A stretch of 64,000 nucleotides of DNA from Pseudogymnoascus destructans (lineage: Eukaryota; Ascomycota; Leotiomycetes; Thelebolales; Thelebolaceae). Location of the stretch: NCBI RefSeq assembly GCF_001641265.1, contig NW_020167537.1, positions 834,972 through 898,971 on the forward strand, given 5' to 3'. The notes beneath the pieces are model-generated. The model was not told where the DNA came from, did not search any database, and saw only the letters and a program-made list of their open reading frames with translations. The position numbers and the translations under genes are program-made. Every line of letters starts with the position of its first letter. The first letter of the stretch is position 1. Below are positions 10,447-21,117 of the stretch, piece by piece.

Positions 10447-11382
10447 TGTAATGGTGGGTGCACCAGATATGAGAATCTAGCCACCCAAGGAAGGGATGAA
10501 TTTACTAAGACAACACACTGTCTTAGGAAACAGAGCCAAAGGGTTGTAGCTTAGACTATTCCACAACGCAGCAATCAGGTGTATGATGTGGTGAAGTGGT
10601 TTAGACAAGTTGCAACAAATGTTGAGTCTGAGAACTCAGGGGTAAGTCAGAGGTTAGCACCTCACTGACTTTTCAAAAATAGAGAATAACAAGATCAATG
10701 CTTGGAAGCTTGTAAAAGACGTGGAAGTATGTGATAGTCGATTTACTGTATTGTCTGCTTGCCCTTTCTTAAGGAAAGGGCAATCCTATTTATGCCAAAG
10801 GAGTGTAGTTCTCTCATTTTCCATGACTTTCCATGACTAACCAGGCTTGGTAAATGTATTAGAAATCAAGTGCGACCCACAACTAGCTTGCTAATCATGT
10901 AGTGAACGTAAGAGAATCCCATAGAACCATCTCTTGGGTTCCTAGCCTATAGGAAGTGAAAAGGAGGTCCAAGGTCAGAGTACCTATAGACAAATTATGT
11001 CATAACTTAACCAATCTTGTGGGTAACTAAGGAGCGATGACGTGTAATGAATCATAGAGGGTTGTAGAAGCTTCTAGAGCTATCGTTCATGTTCCTAGGC
11101 CTCTAGTTGGTAGAGATATGCCATGTGGTAGTATTGACCCACCCCCTTAAGGAGGAGATTTTCTTAATAACTTGTTCAATGAGTGTCCAAATGATATGCC
11201 GTGATGTATGTAGCATAAACAGATGTAGTAGAAGAGTTTGCAGCAATCGTTGAGTAGTATTGCTTCTGTTGTTGGTGTGATAAGCCAAGATATGTATGGT
11301 GACTTGTAGGTTTGAGGAGGAGATTTCTAAGTTTGCTCTTGAGTTTGATAGCATACTGAGTGCAACGAATGTCAGTATGACA
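10447..11382 (-). repeat. Gy3 3' LTR
   Basis: 936 bp, TG...CA ends, apparently identical to 16240-17175. Contains several AGGGTTGTAG/TAACTAAGGAG-type short blocks that also recur in the solo LTRs of this family. Confidence 0.95.
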
Positions 11383-11393
11383 TGATCCCCCTT

Positions 11394-14300
11394 TTAAGGA
11401 CGTTTGTTGGCTGTCTGCTTGCCCTTTAGCCAGTTGGCTTTCTTAGAAAGAAATTCTAGAATGAGCTTAGATGCATTTTTTAGATTTCTCTTAGGCTCCC
11501 AAGTGTTGTCACTTGTAGGATAGCCTTTCCACTTAACGAGGAAGTAGTCCTGACCTCTAAGTGTCTTTTTGTCAAGGATAGACTCTACTTCATATTCTGG
11601 TTGATCCAAGATCAGAAGAGGAGGTGGAGGAGACTGAAGTGGTCTTAAGGAACTTTCTTGTGCCTTAGACAAGAGAGATGCATGGAAGACATTATGGATA
11701 GTCCAAGTAGGTGGTAATGCAAGCTCGAAAGCATTCTTGCCAATAGTCCTTGTGATCTTAAAAGGTCCAAGTCTTTTAGTATCAAGTTTGTCTGAAGGTC
11801 TAGTAGTTGTGATATGTCTTCTAGACAAAAAGACTTGATCACCAACTTTGAATTGTGGTGCAACCACCCCCCTGTTAAAGGCCTGAGCCTGCTCGTCTTG
11901 TGCACGCTGTATTTGAACCTTGAGATAGTCCTGGAGGCCCTTAAGGTAGATGATTCTTTCAGTAGCAGAAGGGTTTTTGAAAATTTCAGGACAATTCAGT
12001 TCTGCCACTTCAAACCTAGGGTGATAACCATAGTTTGCATAGAAAGGTGTCTCTTTTGTGGTGTTAGAGACTGTGTTGTTGTAAGCAAATTCTGCAAGAT
12101 GGAGAAGATCTGCCCAGTTGTCTTGAGCATAGTTTGTATAAATTCTTAGATATTGTTCAAGTACAGAGTTGACTCTCTCTGTCTGGCCATCTGTTTGAGG
12201 GTGATAAGCTGTAGAGAAGCGTTGTTCCATGTTTAAGAGTTTAGAGAACTCCTTAAAAAAGTTTGAAGTGAAAACTGCTCCCCTATCTGAGATCCAGTGT
12301 CCAGGAATTCCATGATATTTAAAGACCACCTTGAGGAATAGCCACGCAAGTTCAGAAGCTGTGATAGTCTCATTGCAAGGCTCAAAGTGTGCCATTTTTG
12401 TGAGCCTTTCTACCACCACAAGGATAGAGTCATAAGGGGTAGCACCCCCTTTTGGGATAGAAGGAGGCAACTTGACTATAAAGTCAATGGATATGGAGTC
12501 CCATGGGCGTTCTGGTATAGGTAGAGGCTGCAAGAGGCCATAGGGCTTTTGCCGTGTAGGTTTGTTCAAGTTGCAAGTAGTGCAAGAAGATATATAGTCT
12601 TGAAGAGTAGTCCTTAGACTAGGCCAGTAGAACTTTCTTGTTAGAAGTTCATAAGTTTTTGCAAAGCCAAAGTGCCCTGCAGCTGGAGCATCATGGAACT
12701 GCTGTAGGAGGTGTAGCTGTAATCGTTTATCCCTTGGGACATAGATATAGTTCTTGAATAAGAGAAGTCCATGCTGATTTTTTGAGAAATTCTGTAGTCC
12801 AACTTTCTCAAGAGAGGAACCTTTCTTCTGGAGGTATTCCAAAGTTCTTTTCGCAAAGGGATCATGGTTGTAAGCATCTTTGAATGCTTTAAGAAGTGTT
12901 GCTGAGGGTGTATAGTCTTTAAAGGTCTCTGGTTCCTGAGAAGAGGTAATGGGGGCAACTTGGTCTTGAGGGGATAAGTTTACCCCTAAGTCCTCTGTAG
13001 TACTAGGGTTGCTTAAAGATGCTGCTATAAGCTTTGCTGAGTCTAGCAGAGCCTTTGTATTGCTAGTTTTAGCAGAATCTTGGTAGTCATGTCTTCTTGA
13101 GAGGAGATCTGCTCTTTGATTCTTGGCCCCTGAGACATGTTTTATAACAAAGTCAAAACCTCCTAGTTGTTCAGACCACCTTGCTTGTCGTCTATTGAGC
13201 TGTTTAGTGGTTGTAAAGGTCAAGAGGTTTGAATGGTCACTGTAAATAGTGATAGGATAGTTTGCCCCTTCAAGGTAGCATCTCCAATGCTTTAGAGAAC
13301 ATACTATGGCAAGCAGTTCCTTGTCTGTAATGGGATAGTTTTGTTCAGCTGCTGATAGCTTTCTTGAGTAAAATGCCACAGGCTGTAGCTCTTCTTGTTT
13401 GTCTTTTGGAGCTTGGTATAAGATTCCAGAAATAGCAAAATCTGAGGCATCTGTCTCAAGAGTGGCAGGTTTCAAGGGGTTAAAGTGTAGTAACATTTTC
13501 CCTTCTTTAAATTCTCCTTTAAGAGCATCGAAAGCATCTTGCTGTGTCTTATCCCAGTGATACAAAGTGTCCTTGTGAAGTAATTGAGTAAGGGGTAAAG
13601 CCAAGGATGTATATCTTGGTATAAACCTCCTGTAATAGTTGGCAAACCCAAGGAAAGACTGAACCTCTTTAATGCTGGAAGGAATAGGCCACGTTTGTAC
13701 TGCTTTTGTCTTTTCAGGGTCCATCTGAATGCCTTCTGTTGAAATTCTATGTCCCAAGAAATCAACTTGAGACATATGGAAAAGACATTTCTCAAGTTTG
13801 CAAAAGAGTTGTGCTTGAGATAGCTTCTCTAAGACTTGTCTAACATGTAGAACATGCTCTTGAGTGTCTAAAGAGTATATAAGAATGTCGTCTAAGTAGA
13901 CAACAACAAAGATATCCAAGTAAGGTCTTAGAATATCATTCATGAGAGCTTGGAAAGAAGCAGGTGCATTGGCAAGCCCAAAAGGCATTACCTGGTATTC
14001 AAAATGACCATAGCGTGTTCTGAATGCTGTCTTCCACTCATCACCTTCCTTGATGCGTATCAGGTTATAAGCTCCCCTGAGATCTAACTTGGTAAAGATC
14101 CTTGCTGAAGAGAGCCTATCTATGAGCTCAGGGATAAGGGGTAAAGCATATCTGTTTTTAACAGTGACTGCATTAAGGCCCCTATAATCAACACAGAGAC
14201 GCAAGGAGCCATCTTTCTTCTTGACAAAGAGAATGGGAGCTCCTGCTGGTGAGGAAGAAGGTCTGATAAAGCCAGAACTAAGGTTCTCATCTAGGTATTC

Positions 14301-16187
14301 TCTGAGAGTTTTCAGCTCTAATTCAGATAGAGAGTAGATAGGGCCGTAGGGAGGCATTGAGCCTTCTGCGAGTGGTATCTCATGGTCATAAGGCTGGTGC
14401 TTTGGCAGAATTGATGCCTTTGCCTTGTCAAAAAGATGTTGGTAGTCTTGGTATGGTAAAGGCAAAATGACCTCCTGAGATGATTTCTCCAAATCTGAAG
14501 TAGCTGCTATCTCCAGTACAGGTTGGAAAGGTTTAACCCATATCAGAGATGATATATCGTCCATAGTTTGGTCAAAATCCTTGATCTGGGACAAGTTTGA
14601 GTCTTGGACCTGAATAGGGGTAACTGAGGCTTGAAGGGTTTTTTCAGTATTGAGCTCAGGATTTGAGCTAAACCCAAGCGATAAATGCTTCCAATTGATA
14701 GTTGGATCATGCCTTTGAAGCCATGGAAGACCTAGGATAACTGGGTACTTCATTGGTATAACATCTAAAGAGATGGTGTCTGAAAATGTTGATTTTCCTA
14801 GGGGAATCTCAAGTTTGAGTACTGGGGTGTTGCAGGTAATGGAACCTGAACTGATAGGAGTTCCATCAATGACTCGGAGCAACTCTGGAGTGCGTTTGGG
14901 AATTGTAGGTAACTGGTGTGTCAAGATGAGGTCTTGAGATATAAAGTTGCCTGTTGCCCCTGAGTCTATCATAGCCCTTGTAGACAACACCTGTTGTTTG
15001 AAATGGAGTTGAATAGGGATTAACAGGTGTGTGAGACTCTGAGAAAGCACCATCGACACATCTTTGTTGTCTAGGGGAGAAGTTATAGTCTCAGTTGAAG
15101 TTGTGCCTGCTAGGGATTTTTCAAGTTTTTCAGGAATAGCAGTTGTGACTGTGTCTGAGGCTGCTATATGTTTTGAATCAGCACTCCCCCGTGCTGAATA
15201 GCACTCCTGAATTCTGTGTCCCCCTTTGCCACAGTATAAACAAAGGTTGTTGTCCATTCTGTGTTTTCTTTCTTGAGGGGTAAGTTTACCCCTTTTCAGT
15301 TTTTGAGGGTATCCTGTAGGCTGAGGTGCTGGATTTGCTGTAGATCTCTTTATAGAGGCGTCTAAGTCCATAGGTTCAGGTGCTGAGTCCTTAGCAGTTG
15401 GTGTAGAGGTGTAATTGTTGAAATTTCTTGTTGGATGCCAGTCTTGGTTCTTCTCCTTTCTTCTTTCAAAAAGCCTATCATCAAGTCTGACAGCTTTCTC
15501 TATAAGCGTTTGAAGTGTTGTAGGGCGTTCTTCTTTGCTGAGTTCATCCTTAATAGAGCTCTTGAGCCCTTGGTAGTAAGTGAAGACTAAGGCTTCTTCA
15601 TTCCAAGTCAAGTGAGAAGTGATTCTCCTAAATTCTGTTGTATACTGAGCAGCAGAGGTCTTTTGACATAGCTTCTGTAGCTCTCTTTCTGCTGTAGCAG
15701 TTTCGTTGATGTCTCCAAAGGTCCTGGTAAGTTCCTCTTGAAACTGGTCATAAGAGGTAATCAAAGGTGTAGTGGTATTTTGGTTGTTGCCACTAAGTCT
15801 TCTAAGATATGGCTCAAAGAAGTTGAATGCAGATCCACGGAGGTAGCTGGCAGCAAAATAGATCTTCTGAATGTCTGAGGTGAACTGATGAGGCCTGAGG
15901 GTGAAGTAGATGTCCAGTTGCATAAGAAATCCCTTCAACTTCCTCCTGTCTCCATGGTATAAATCTGGTGTTTGCACTTTAGGAAGTGCACCTGGGGTAC
16001 TCGAAATAGCCAGAGGAGCTGTGGGAAGCTCTGTATGATGTGTCTGAGTTGAAGATTGTGTTGCTGAAGTGTTGGCTTGAAAGGTGTTTTCCAAATTCTC
16101 AAGTTTGTTTGCTATAGTTTGTATAAAGGCAAACAGTTGTTGCATCTGCTGTTCAGCAGTAGTTGTAGGAGCTTGGTCATCCTCCAT
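11394..16187 (-). CDS. Gy3 Gag-Pol polyprotein, intact, 1597 aa
   Basis: A single ORF holds everything needed for retrotransposition. Approximate residues: Gag 60-240 with a CCHC knuckle near 314 (CLYCGKGGHRIQEC); aspartic protease near 405 (MIDSGATGNF); reverse transcriptase with YLDDILIYS near 763; RNase H near 913 (LETDASDFAIS); integrase HHCC zinc motif near 1170-1200; catalytic Asp near SIDFIVKLPP (1235), ISDRGAVFTS, and Glu in DGQTERVNSVLEQ (about 1333); a GPF-type module and a C-terminal chromodomain near 1533-1575 (EYEVESILDK ... DNTWEPKRNL). Gag and Pol are one frame, unlike Gy2 and Gy4. The ORF stops 12 bp from the 3' LTR, so there is no room for an antisense accessory ORF. All catalytic motifs look complete. 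Confidence 0.96.
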   Translation of the reverse strand: MEDDQAPTTTAEQQMQQLFAFIQTIANKLENLENTFQANTSATQSSTQTHHTELPTAPLAISSTPGALPKVQTPDLYHGDRRKLKGFLMQLDIYFTLRPHQFTSDIQKIYFAASYLRGSAFNFFEPYLRRLSGNNQNTTTPLITSYDQFQEELTRTFGDINETATAERELQKLCQKTSAAQYTTEFRRITSHLTWNEEALVFTYYQGLKSSIKDELSKEERPTTLQTLIEKAVRLDDRLFERRKEKNQDWHPTRNFNNYTSTPTAKDSAPEPMDLDASIKRSTANPAPQPTGYPQKLKRGKLTPQERKHRMDNNLCLYCGKGGHRIQECYSARGSADSKHIAASDTVTTAIPEKLEKSLAGTTSTETITSPLDNKDVSMVLSQSLTHLLIPIQLHFKQQVLSTRAMIDSGATGNFISQDLILTHQLPTIPKRTPELLRVIDGTPISSGSITCNTPVLKLEIPLGKSTFSDTISLDVIPMKYPVILGLPWLQRHDPTINWKHLSLGFSSNPELNTEKTLQASVTPIQVQDSNLSQIKDFDQTMDDISSLIWVKPFQPVLEIAATSDLEKSSQEVILPLPYQDYQHLFDKAKASILPKHQPYDHEIPLAEGSMPPYGPIYSLSELELKTLREYLDENLSSGFIRPSSSPAGAPILFVKKKDGSLRLCVDYRGLNAVTVKNRYALPLIPELIDRLSSARIFTKLDLRGAYNLIRIKEGDEWKTAFRTRYGHFEYQVMPFGLANAPASFQALMNDILRPYLDIFVVVYLDDILIYSLDTQEHVLHVRQVLEKLSQAQLFCKLEKCLFHMSQVDFLGHRISTEGIQMDPEKTKAVQTWPIPSSIKEVQSFLGFANYYRRFIPRYTSLALPLTQLLHKDTLYHWDKTQQDAFDALKGEFKEGKMLLHFNPLKPATLETDASDFAISGILYQAPKDKQEELQPVAFYSRKLSAAEQNYPITDKELLAIVCSLKHWRCYLEGANYPITIYSDHSNLLTFTTTKQLNRRQARWSEQLGGFDFVIKHVSGAKNQRADLLSRRHDYQDSAKTSNTKALLDSAKLIAASLSNPSTTEDLGVNLSPQDQVAPITSSQEPETFKDYTPSATLLKAFKDAYNHDPFAKRTLEYLQKKGSSLEKVGLQNFSKNQHGLLLFKNYIYVPRDKRLQLHLLQQFHDAPAAGHFGFAKTYELLTRKFYWPSLRTTLQDYISSCTTCNLNKPTRQKPYGLLQPLPIPERPWDSISIDFIVKLPPSIPKGGATPYDSILVVVERLTKMAHFEPCNETITASELAWLFLKVVFKYHGIPGHWISDRGAVFTSNFFKEFSKLLNMEQRFSTAYHPQTDGQTERVNSVLEQYLRIYTNYAQDNWADLLHLAEFAYNNTVSNTTKETPFYANYGYHPRFEVAELNCPEIFKNPSATERIIYLKGLQDYLKVQIQRAQDEQAQAFNRGVVAPQFKVGDQVFLSRRHITTTRPSDKLDTKRLGPFKITRTIGKNAFELALPPTWTIHNVFHASLLSKAQESSLRPLQSPPPPLLILDQPEYEVESILDKKTLRGQDYFLVKWKGYPTSDNTWEPKRNLKNASKLILEFLSKKANWLKGKQTANKRP

Positions 16188-16239
16188 TGTAGTATCGAAG
16201 TGCTGCTATAGAAATAGTTGAAGCTTGAAGCAGACAAGG

Positions 16240-17175
16240 TGTAATGGTGGGTGCACCAGATATGAGAATCTAGCCACCCAAGGAAGGGATGAATTTACTA
16301 AGACAACACACTGTCTTAGGAAACAGAGCCAAAGGGTTGTAGCTTAGACTATTCCACAACGCAGCAATCAGGTGTATGATGTGGTGAAGTGGTTTAGACA
16401 AGTTGCAACAAATGTTGAGTCTGAGAACTCAGGGGTAAGTCAGAGGTTAGCACCTCACTGACTTTTCAAAAATAGAGAATAACAAGATCAATGCTTGGAA
16501 GCTTGTAAAAGACGTGGAAGTATGTGATAGTCGATTTACTGTATTGTCTGCTTGCCCTTTCTTAAGGAAAGGGCAATCCTATTTATGCCAAAGGAGTGTA
16601 GTTCTCTCATTTTCCATGACTTTCCATGACTAACCAGGCTTGGTAAATGTATTAGAAATCAAGTGCGACCCACAACTAGCTTGCTAATCATGTAGTGAAC
16701 GTAAGAGAATCCCATAGAACCATCTCTTGGGTTCCTAGCCTATAGGAAGTGAAAAGGAGGTCCAAGGTCAGAGTACCTATAGACAAATTATGTCATAACT
16801 TAACCAATCTTGTGGGTAACTAAGGAGCGATGACGTGTAATGAATCATAGAGGGTTGTAGAAGCTTCTAGAGCTATCGTTCATGTTCCTAGGCCTCTAGT
16901 TGGTAGAGATATGCCATGTGGTAGTATTGACCCACCCCCTTAAGGAGGAGATTTTCTTAATAACTTGTTCAATGAGTGTCCAAATGATATGCCGTGATGT
17001 ATGTAGCATAAACAGATGTAGTAGAAGAGTTTGCAGCAATCGTTGAGTAGTATTGCTTCTGTTGTTGGTGTGATAAGCCAAGATATGTATGGTGACTTGT
17101 AGGTTTGAGGAGGAGATTTCTAAGTTTGCTCTTGAGTTTGATAGCATACTGAGTGCAACGAATGTCAGTATGACA
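16240..17175 (-). repeat. Gy3 5' LTR
   Basis: 936 bp; partner of 10447-11382. Followed by the CCCAC target-site duplication at 17176-17180. Confidence 0.95.
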
Positions 17176-17632
17176 CCCACCCTGCTGACGCCACCTTGCT
17201 ACCGCCTGCCCGTCTGACCGCCCATCCTTCTGTGAAATGTGTACATAAAGCTCATCGACTCAGGCGATGAGCTTCAATTGTGAGCCTGCCAACAGCTTCT
17301 GCTATAATGCCCAGGCTCACGACAGGTGCTGCAATGTACCTGTTGCCGTCGTACGGCTATTTCCCCTTGCCCAATCCTATCCAGATCTGCCTGTGTAGCC
17401 CCTCGCGATGACGGGTATTGGCCCTTATCCATACGCACTTGGCGCGGCACGGCTGAGTGCGCTCATCTTCGGTGGGTGAGGGCGGGCGAGGGCCGCAGTG
17501 ACAGCAGGCTTGAGTGAAGCTATTCAAAGCTCATTAATGGACGGAGCTTACCGTTGATAGTGACAGTGATGCGTGGGTGGTGGTGGTGATGATTGGTTGT
17601 CACAGGGTGTGGGGCGGGCAGGGCCATTTTAT
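17176..17632. mobile_element. remainder of a possible GC-rich MITE interrupted by Gy3
   Basis: With 10423-10446 on the other side of Gy3 this makes an element of about 480 bp. Its ends are imperfect inverted repeats (ATAAAATGGCCC at 10423 and its complement near 17632), and it carries an internal hairpin GCTCATCGA ... GCGATGAGC near 17252. No coding capacity is convincing. The uninterrupted copy is at 31986-32463. No autonomous partner or target-site duplication was identified. Confidence 0.35.
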
Positions 17633-17701
17633 TCATGGGCAAAAACTTCATATACCCACTAAACTGGTAAGAAAACTCCATCTACCCAGTCGGCCGCTAA
17701 C

Positions 17702-18868
17702 TGTAATGGTGGGTGCACCAGATGTGAGAATCTAGCCACCCAAGGAAGGGATGATTTTACTAAGACAATACACTGTCTTAGGAAACAGAGCCAAAGGGTT
17801 GCAGCTTAGACTATTCCACAACACAGCAATCAGGTGTATGATGTGGTGGAGTGGTTTAGACAAGTTGTAACAAATGTTGAGTCTGAGAACTCAGGGATAA
17901 GTCAGAGGTTAGCACCTCACTGACTTTTCAGAAACAAGGAGTAACAAGATCAATGCTTGGAAGCTTGGAAAAGACGTGGAAGTATGTGATAGTCGATTGA
18001 CTGTATTGTCTGCTTGCCCTTTCTTAAGGAAAGGGCAATCCTATTTATGCTAAAGGAGTGTAGTTCTCTCATTTTCCAAGACTTTCCATGACTAACCAGG
18101 CTTGGTAACTGTAGTCGACGTAAGAGAATTCCATAGAACCATCTCCTAGGTTTCTAGCCTATAGGAAGTGAAAGGAGGTCCAAGGTCAGAGTACCCCTAT
18201 AGACAGATTATGTCATAACTTAACCAATCTTGTGGGTAACTAAGGAGCGATGACGTGTAATGAATCATAGAGGGTTGTAGAAGCTTTTGGAGCTATCGTT
18301 CATGTTCCTAGTCCTCTAGTTGATAGAGATATGTCATGGGTAGTATTAGCCCAGTAACTAAGGAGTGATGTCATGTAATGAATCATAGAGGGTTGTAGAG
18401 ATATGCTATGTGGTCAAATCGGCCCAGTAACTAAGGAGCAATGACATGTAATGAATCATAGAGGGTTGTAGCAATCGTTGAGTAGTATTGCTCTTGTTGT
18501 TGGTATGACAAGCCAAAATATATATAGTGACTTGTGTCACGGTTCACCAAGGCATAGGGCGCCAGTTGGGTATTATGAATTAAATTCAATCTAGAGAAGA
18601 AAGGAAAGAGAAGAGGAGCACTCGAGCAGTGGCTCGATCTATATACAGCTATTGTGGAGTGAATTCTCTTTAGCGAGACCAGTTCTGAGAATTCACTCCA
18701 CAAGTGAAAACTTCGCTCCAACCCCGGAAAGCTCCCGACACCCCTGAACCCCCACTCGAGCTGCAAGGCGCACTTGATATCGTAACAACTTGTAGGTTTG
18801 AGGAGGAGATTTCTAAGTTTGCAATTGAGTTTGATAGCAAACTGAGTGCAACAAATGTCAGTATGACA
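17702..18868 (-). repeat. older solo LTR of the Gy3 family, itself interrupted
   Basis: Starts TGTAATGGTGGGTGC and ends CAGTATGACA, flanked by CTAAC (17697-17701, 18869-18873). Diverged from the Gy3 LTRs by many substitutions, lacks several segments, and has a partly duplicated AGTAACTAAGGAG region. It contains a Gy4-family solo LTR. The same solo LTR is present in the inverted copy (30665-31918), so it predates the duplication. Confidence 0.88.
18535..18787 (-). repeat. solo LTR of the Gy4 family
   Basis: 253 bp (TGTCACGG ... CGTAACA as written), flanked by ACTTG (18530-18534, 18788-18792). Nearly identical to the Gy4 LTR at 59994-60246. Absent from the inverted copy, so it inserted after the duplication. 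Confidence 0.92.
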
Positions 18869-19084
18869 CTAACCCTCCTTTGGAAATGTTAACGAGCCAA
18901 TGAGAGGCATACTCTCATTTGAGAGCACGTGCTCTCATATGGACAGCTACTTTGAGTAAGGAAGGGAGGAACCAATACTGGGGGAACTAGATACCAAATG
19001 AATTCGTTTACTACACTAAATATATCGGTCTGTGAAGTTATCGTAGATTTGAATATACACACGTGACATATTGCACGTGTTGGT

Positions 19085-19805
19085 TTGCCAAGGAACCGTT
19101 GGGGGACCACACCGGTCTGGTCAGTTTTTCCAATATTTCCAGACCGGACCGTGGTCCAGTCTGGAAATATTCCAAAGTGACGGTTCCGAACCGACGGTCC
19201 CCCATGACGCACACTATTCTAAACTTCAAATGGAGGAAAGAAGCTATTCCTATTGAGCTATTCAATCCAATCCTGGACCCAGAAAAGCTTATAACTGATA
19301 AAGAGATTGATATACAGGTTAAGGAAGCTCTTATATCCCTCCCAGAATTTAATGGGGTCTCATTTGAATATGAGGAACTAGGTGCAATTGGTGTCGTTGA
19401 TCCAGGACTTCAGGAATTTACGTCGCAACAGAATTTCATATCATTCGAAGGCACAAATATATGGGGCCGTTATTCAATTGTGTAAGAAGACGAAGAAGAT
19501 GAAGATTCAATTCAAGATGCGTTTTCATACTTGTAGTGGTAAAATATTTCCCATAGTCTACAATTCAATTGCAATACAAATTGGGTGGTTGAGAAATCTG
19601 GGGTGATGTGTAACAATGTACGGTTACGCTCGCGCTACATCCCACTGAGCCAAAAAGACTACAGTATTCCGGCTCGCCCAGAATACGCGTAAAACGCTTT
19701 ATATACCACATGTACTGTAACGGTGGCACCTGTTACACGATGCAACTCGCTTTCGCGATGCAACTCGCTTGCGCCCACCACGTAGCGGTGGGTTATTCGA
19801 CCCAC
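19085..19805. other. transposon-end-flanked segment with a degenerate ORF
   Basis: The left block (CGGTCCCCCATGACGCACAC near 19194) and the right block (GCAATACAAATTGGGTGG near 19571, then AACTCGCTTGCGCCCACC near 19764) are also found around the transposase gene at 36.1-37.9 kb. The interior here differs: an open frame from the ATG at 19204 to TAA at 19483, continuing in frame through an acidic stretch to a TAG near 19535. I do not recognise its product. Subterminal palindromes (CCAGACCGG and relatives) lie at 19115-19165. It may be a non-autonomous relative with captured DNA, but true ends and a TA duplication were not fixed. Confidence 0.4.
19609..19737 (+). repeat. short solo LTR-like insertion, 129 bp
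   Basis: TGTAACAATG ... CCTGTTACA with flanks TGATG (19604-19608) and CGATG (19738-19742). The homologous site at about 37844 reads CGATG once without the insert, which supports a 5-bp target duplication with one later C-to-T change. Confidence 0.7.
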
Positions 19806-19928
19806 AATTATATAATGTTATAATACAGCTAACGTAGTTCACAAGCGAGTCGCCTAGACAAGCTCACCGCTGAATATTTCTTGGCATCATACGAAATCAT
19901 AAAATATCTCAACAATTAATTAATTAAA

Positions 19929-21105
19929 CTATTCTAATTCTTCGGTATTTGAATCACCAGATGTATCTACAATATTTGGACAAGTTCATATGTTGTGACC
20001 AGTCTGTCCGCAACATCTACAACAACATTTTTGCAGCTTAGTTTGCTTCAAATTACCCCTACTCTCTCACAAATCAGCCTGTAATTGTATATTAGCCTCT
20101 CTTTGAGCTTCGGAATCTTGTACAGCTTCGACAGTAAGTACTCCTCCTTCTTGTAATCGACATTTTTTTATACGACGACACCGACTAAGTAAGTCATTTG
20201 CTTTGCGAAGTGCAGTGTTTTCTTCTTGTAATAGTGTTAACTTGTGTATCGCACTTGCTGCACCTTTCGCAACCTGATCAATGCTTTGTAAAAGCAAAGT
20301 TGGTGAACTATTCTGATGTCGTATAATCTGGTCTTTAAGGTATGTTGATTGAGATTGTGTCTCAAGTACATTGCGTGGAGTTTTAGGTTCCCAAATCATA
20401 GGTAGTGTTGGCGTAGGCGTTGGCGTTGGCGTACGAAGTCGAACATCAAGCTTTGAGATTACATAGTCTGGATCGTACAGAACAAGCCCTGTAGCGTGAA
20501 ATCCTGCTCGATTATTTGATTCAATCATTGCTGTACGAAACGCCATATGAAAGGCAGGGAAGAAATCTTCTTTCGAGATGTGTGAAATATGCGCACGCAT
20601 CAACTTCTCAATCTCAGTTCCGTACGAATGCTTTAATGGTCGAAAGCAACCAACATCAAGTGGCTGAAGGTTATGAGATGCATTCAAAGAATAATAATAT
20701 TCCAGTCCTTGCAATACGTCTCAAATTCGATCAAGTGATGACTTTCGTGCCCGTCAAGAATCAAAAGTCGATATCTACCCTTCGTACGACTCTGTGTATG
20801 TCGATTGAAATGCTTAATCCAATCAAGCCCTCGCTCATTTGTTGTCCAGCCATTTGACGTAACAGCAATAACCCAATTTGATGGCAAAGAAGCATTTTCA
20901 TACCAAGACAAAAGGTGGTTTTTCCCTGCAACAATAATAAATGGCGGTAGCGCATATCCGTACGATCCAATGCCTTGAATCACTGTAATCCATTCCCTGT
21001 TGGCCTTGCTGTGTCATACGAGGTCTGCTCTTTCGTTCAGCATTTGTTACAACCATCTCAGATGATATTTGGCCCATCAAAAATCCAGTCTTGTTAAAGT
21101 TCTAC
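19929..21105 (-). pseudogene. pogo-like transposase relic with zinc knuckle and lost catalytic Asp
   Basis: Same family type as the gene at 8614-10268 but only the catalytic and C-terminal parts remain. On the minus strand it enters at the first catalytic block, which reads NFNKTGFLMG instead of NFDETGFMMG; both changes are G-to-A. Then come LLILDGHESHH, LQPLDVGCFRPL, a basic helical segment (RCRRIKKCRLQEGGVLT) and a zinc knuckle whose Arg codon is now TGA (CCGQTGHNI-stop-TC). Several frameshifts interrupt it. The 5' part is cut at about 21105, where the unrelated repeat begins. Pattern of C-to-T and G-to-A changes resembles RIP. Confidence 0.78.
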
Positions 21106-21117
21106 ATGTCCTCCTTG

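Larger units (their letters stand above)
10447..17175 (-). mobile_element. complete Ty3/gypsy chromovirus Gy3
   Basis: 6729 bp, flanked by the 5-bp duplication CCCAC (10442-10446 and 17176-17180). Two 936-bp LTRs show no difference that I could find by eye, and one uninterrupted gag-pol ORF lies between them. A purine-rich tract (AAAAGGGGGATCA on the minus strand) adjoins the 3' LTR at 11383-11396. No conventional TGG primer-binding site follows the 5' LTR, so priming may be atypical (inference). The empty site survives in the inverted copy near 32445. This is the youngest large insertion in the window and could be active. Confidence 0.95.
8516..18941 (+). repeat. inverted segmental duplication, copy A (partner 30589-34335)
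   Basis: This block and 30589-34335 are reverse complements apart from later insertions: Gy3 (10447-17175) and a Gy4-family solo LTR (18535-18787) only here, and a different solo LTR (30918-31230) and a small hairpin only there. Both copies share the same transposase defects and the same older solo LTR with its CTAAC duplication. Homology begins exactly at the end of the pogo-like element (8516/34335) and stops at CTCTCATATGG near 18941/30589. Confidence 0.88.

Noticed and set aside
17326..17517. Cys-rich 63-codon frame, also in the inverted copy
   Set aside because: Present in both arms simply because the segment is duplicated; no start context, homologue or domain, and composition follows the GC-rich segment.
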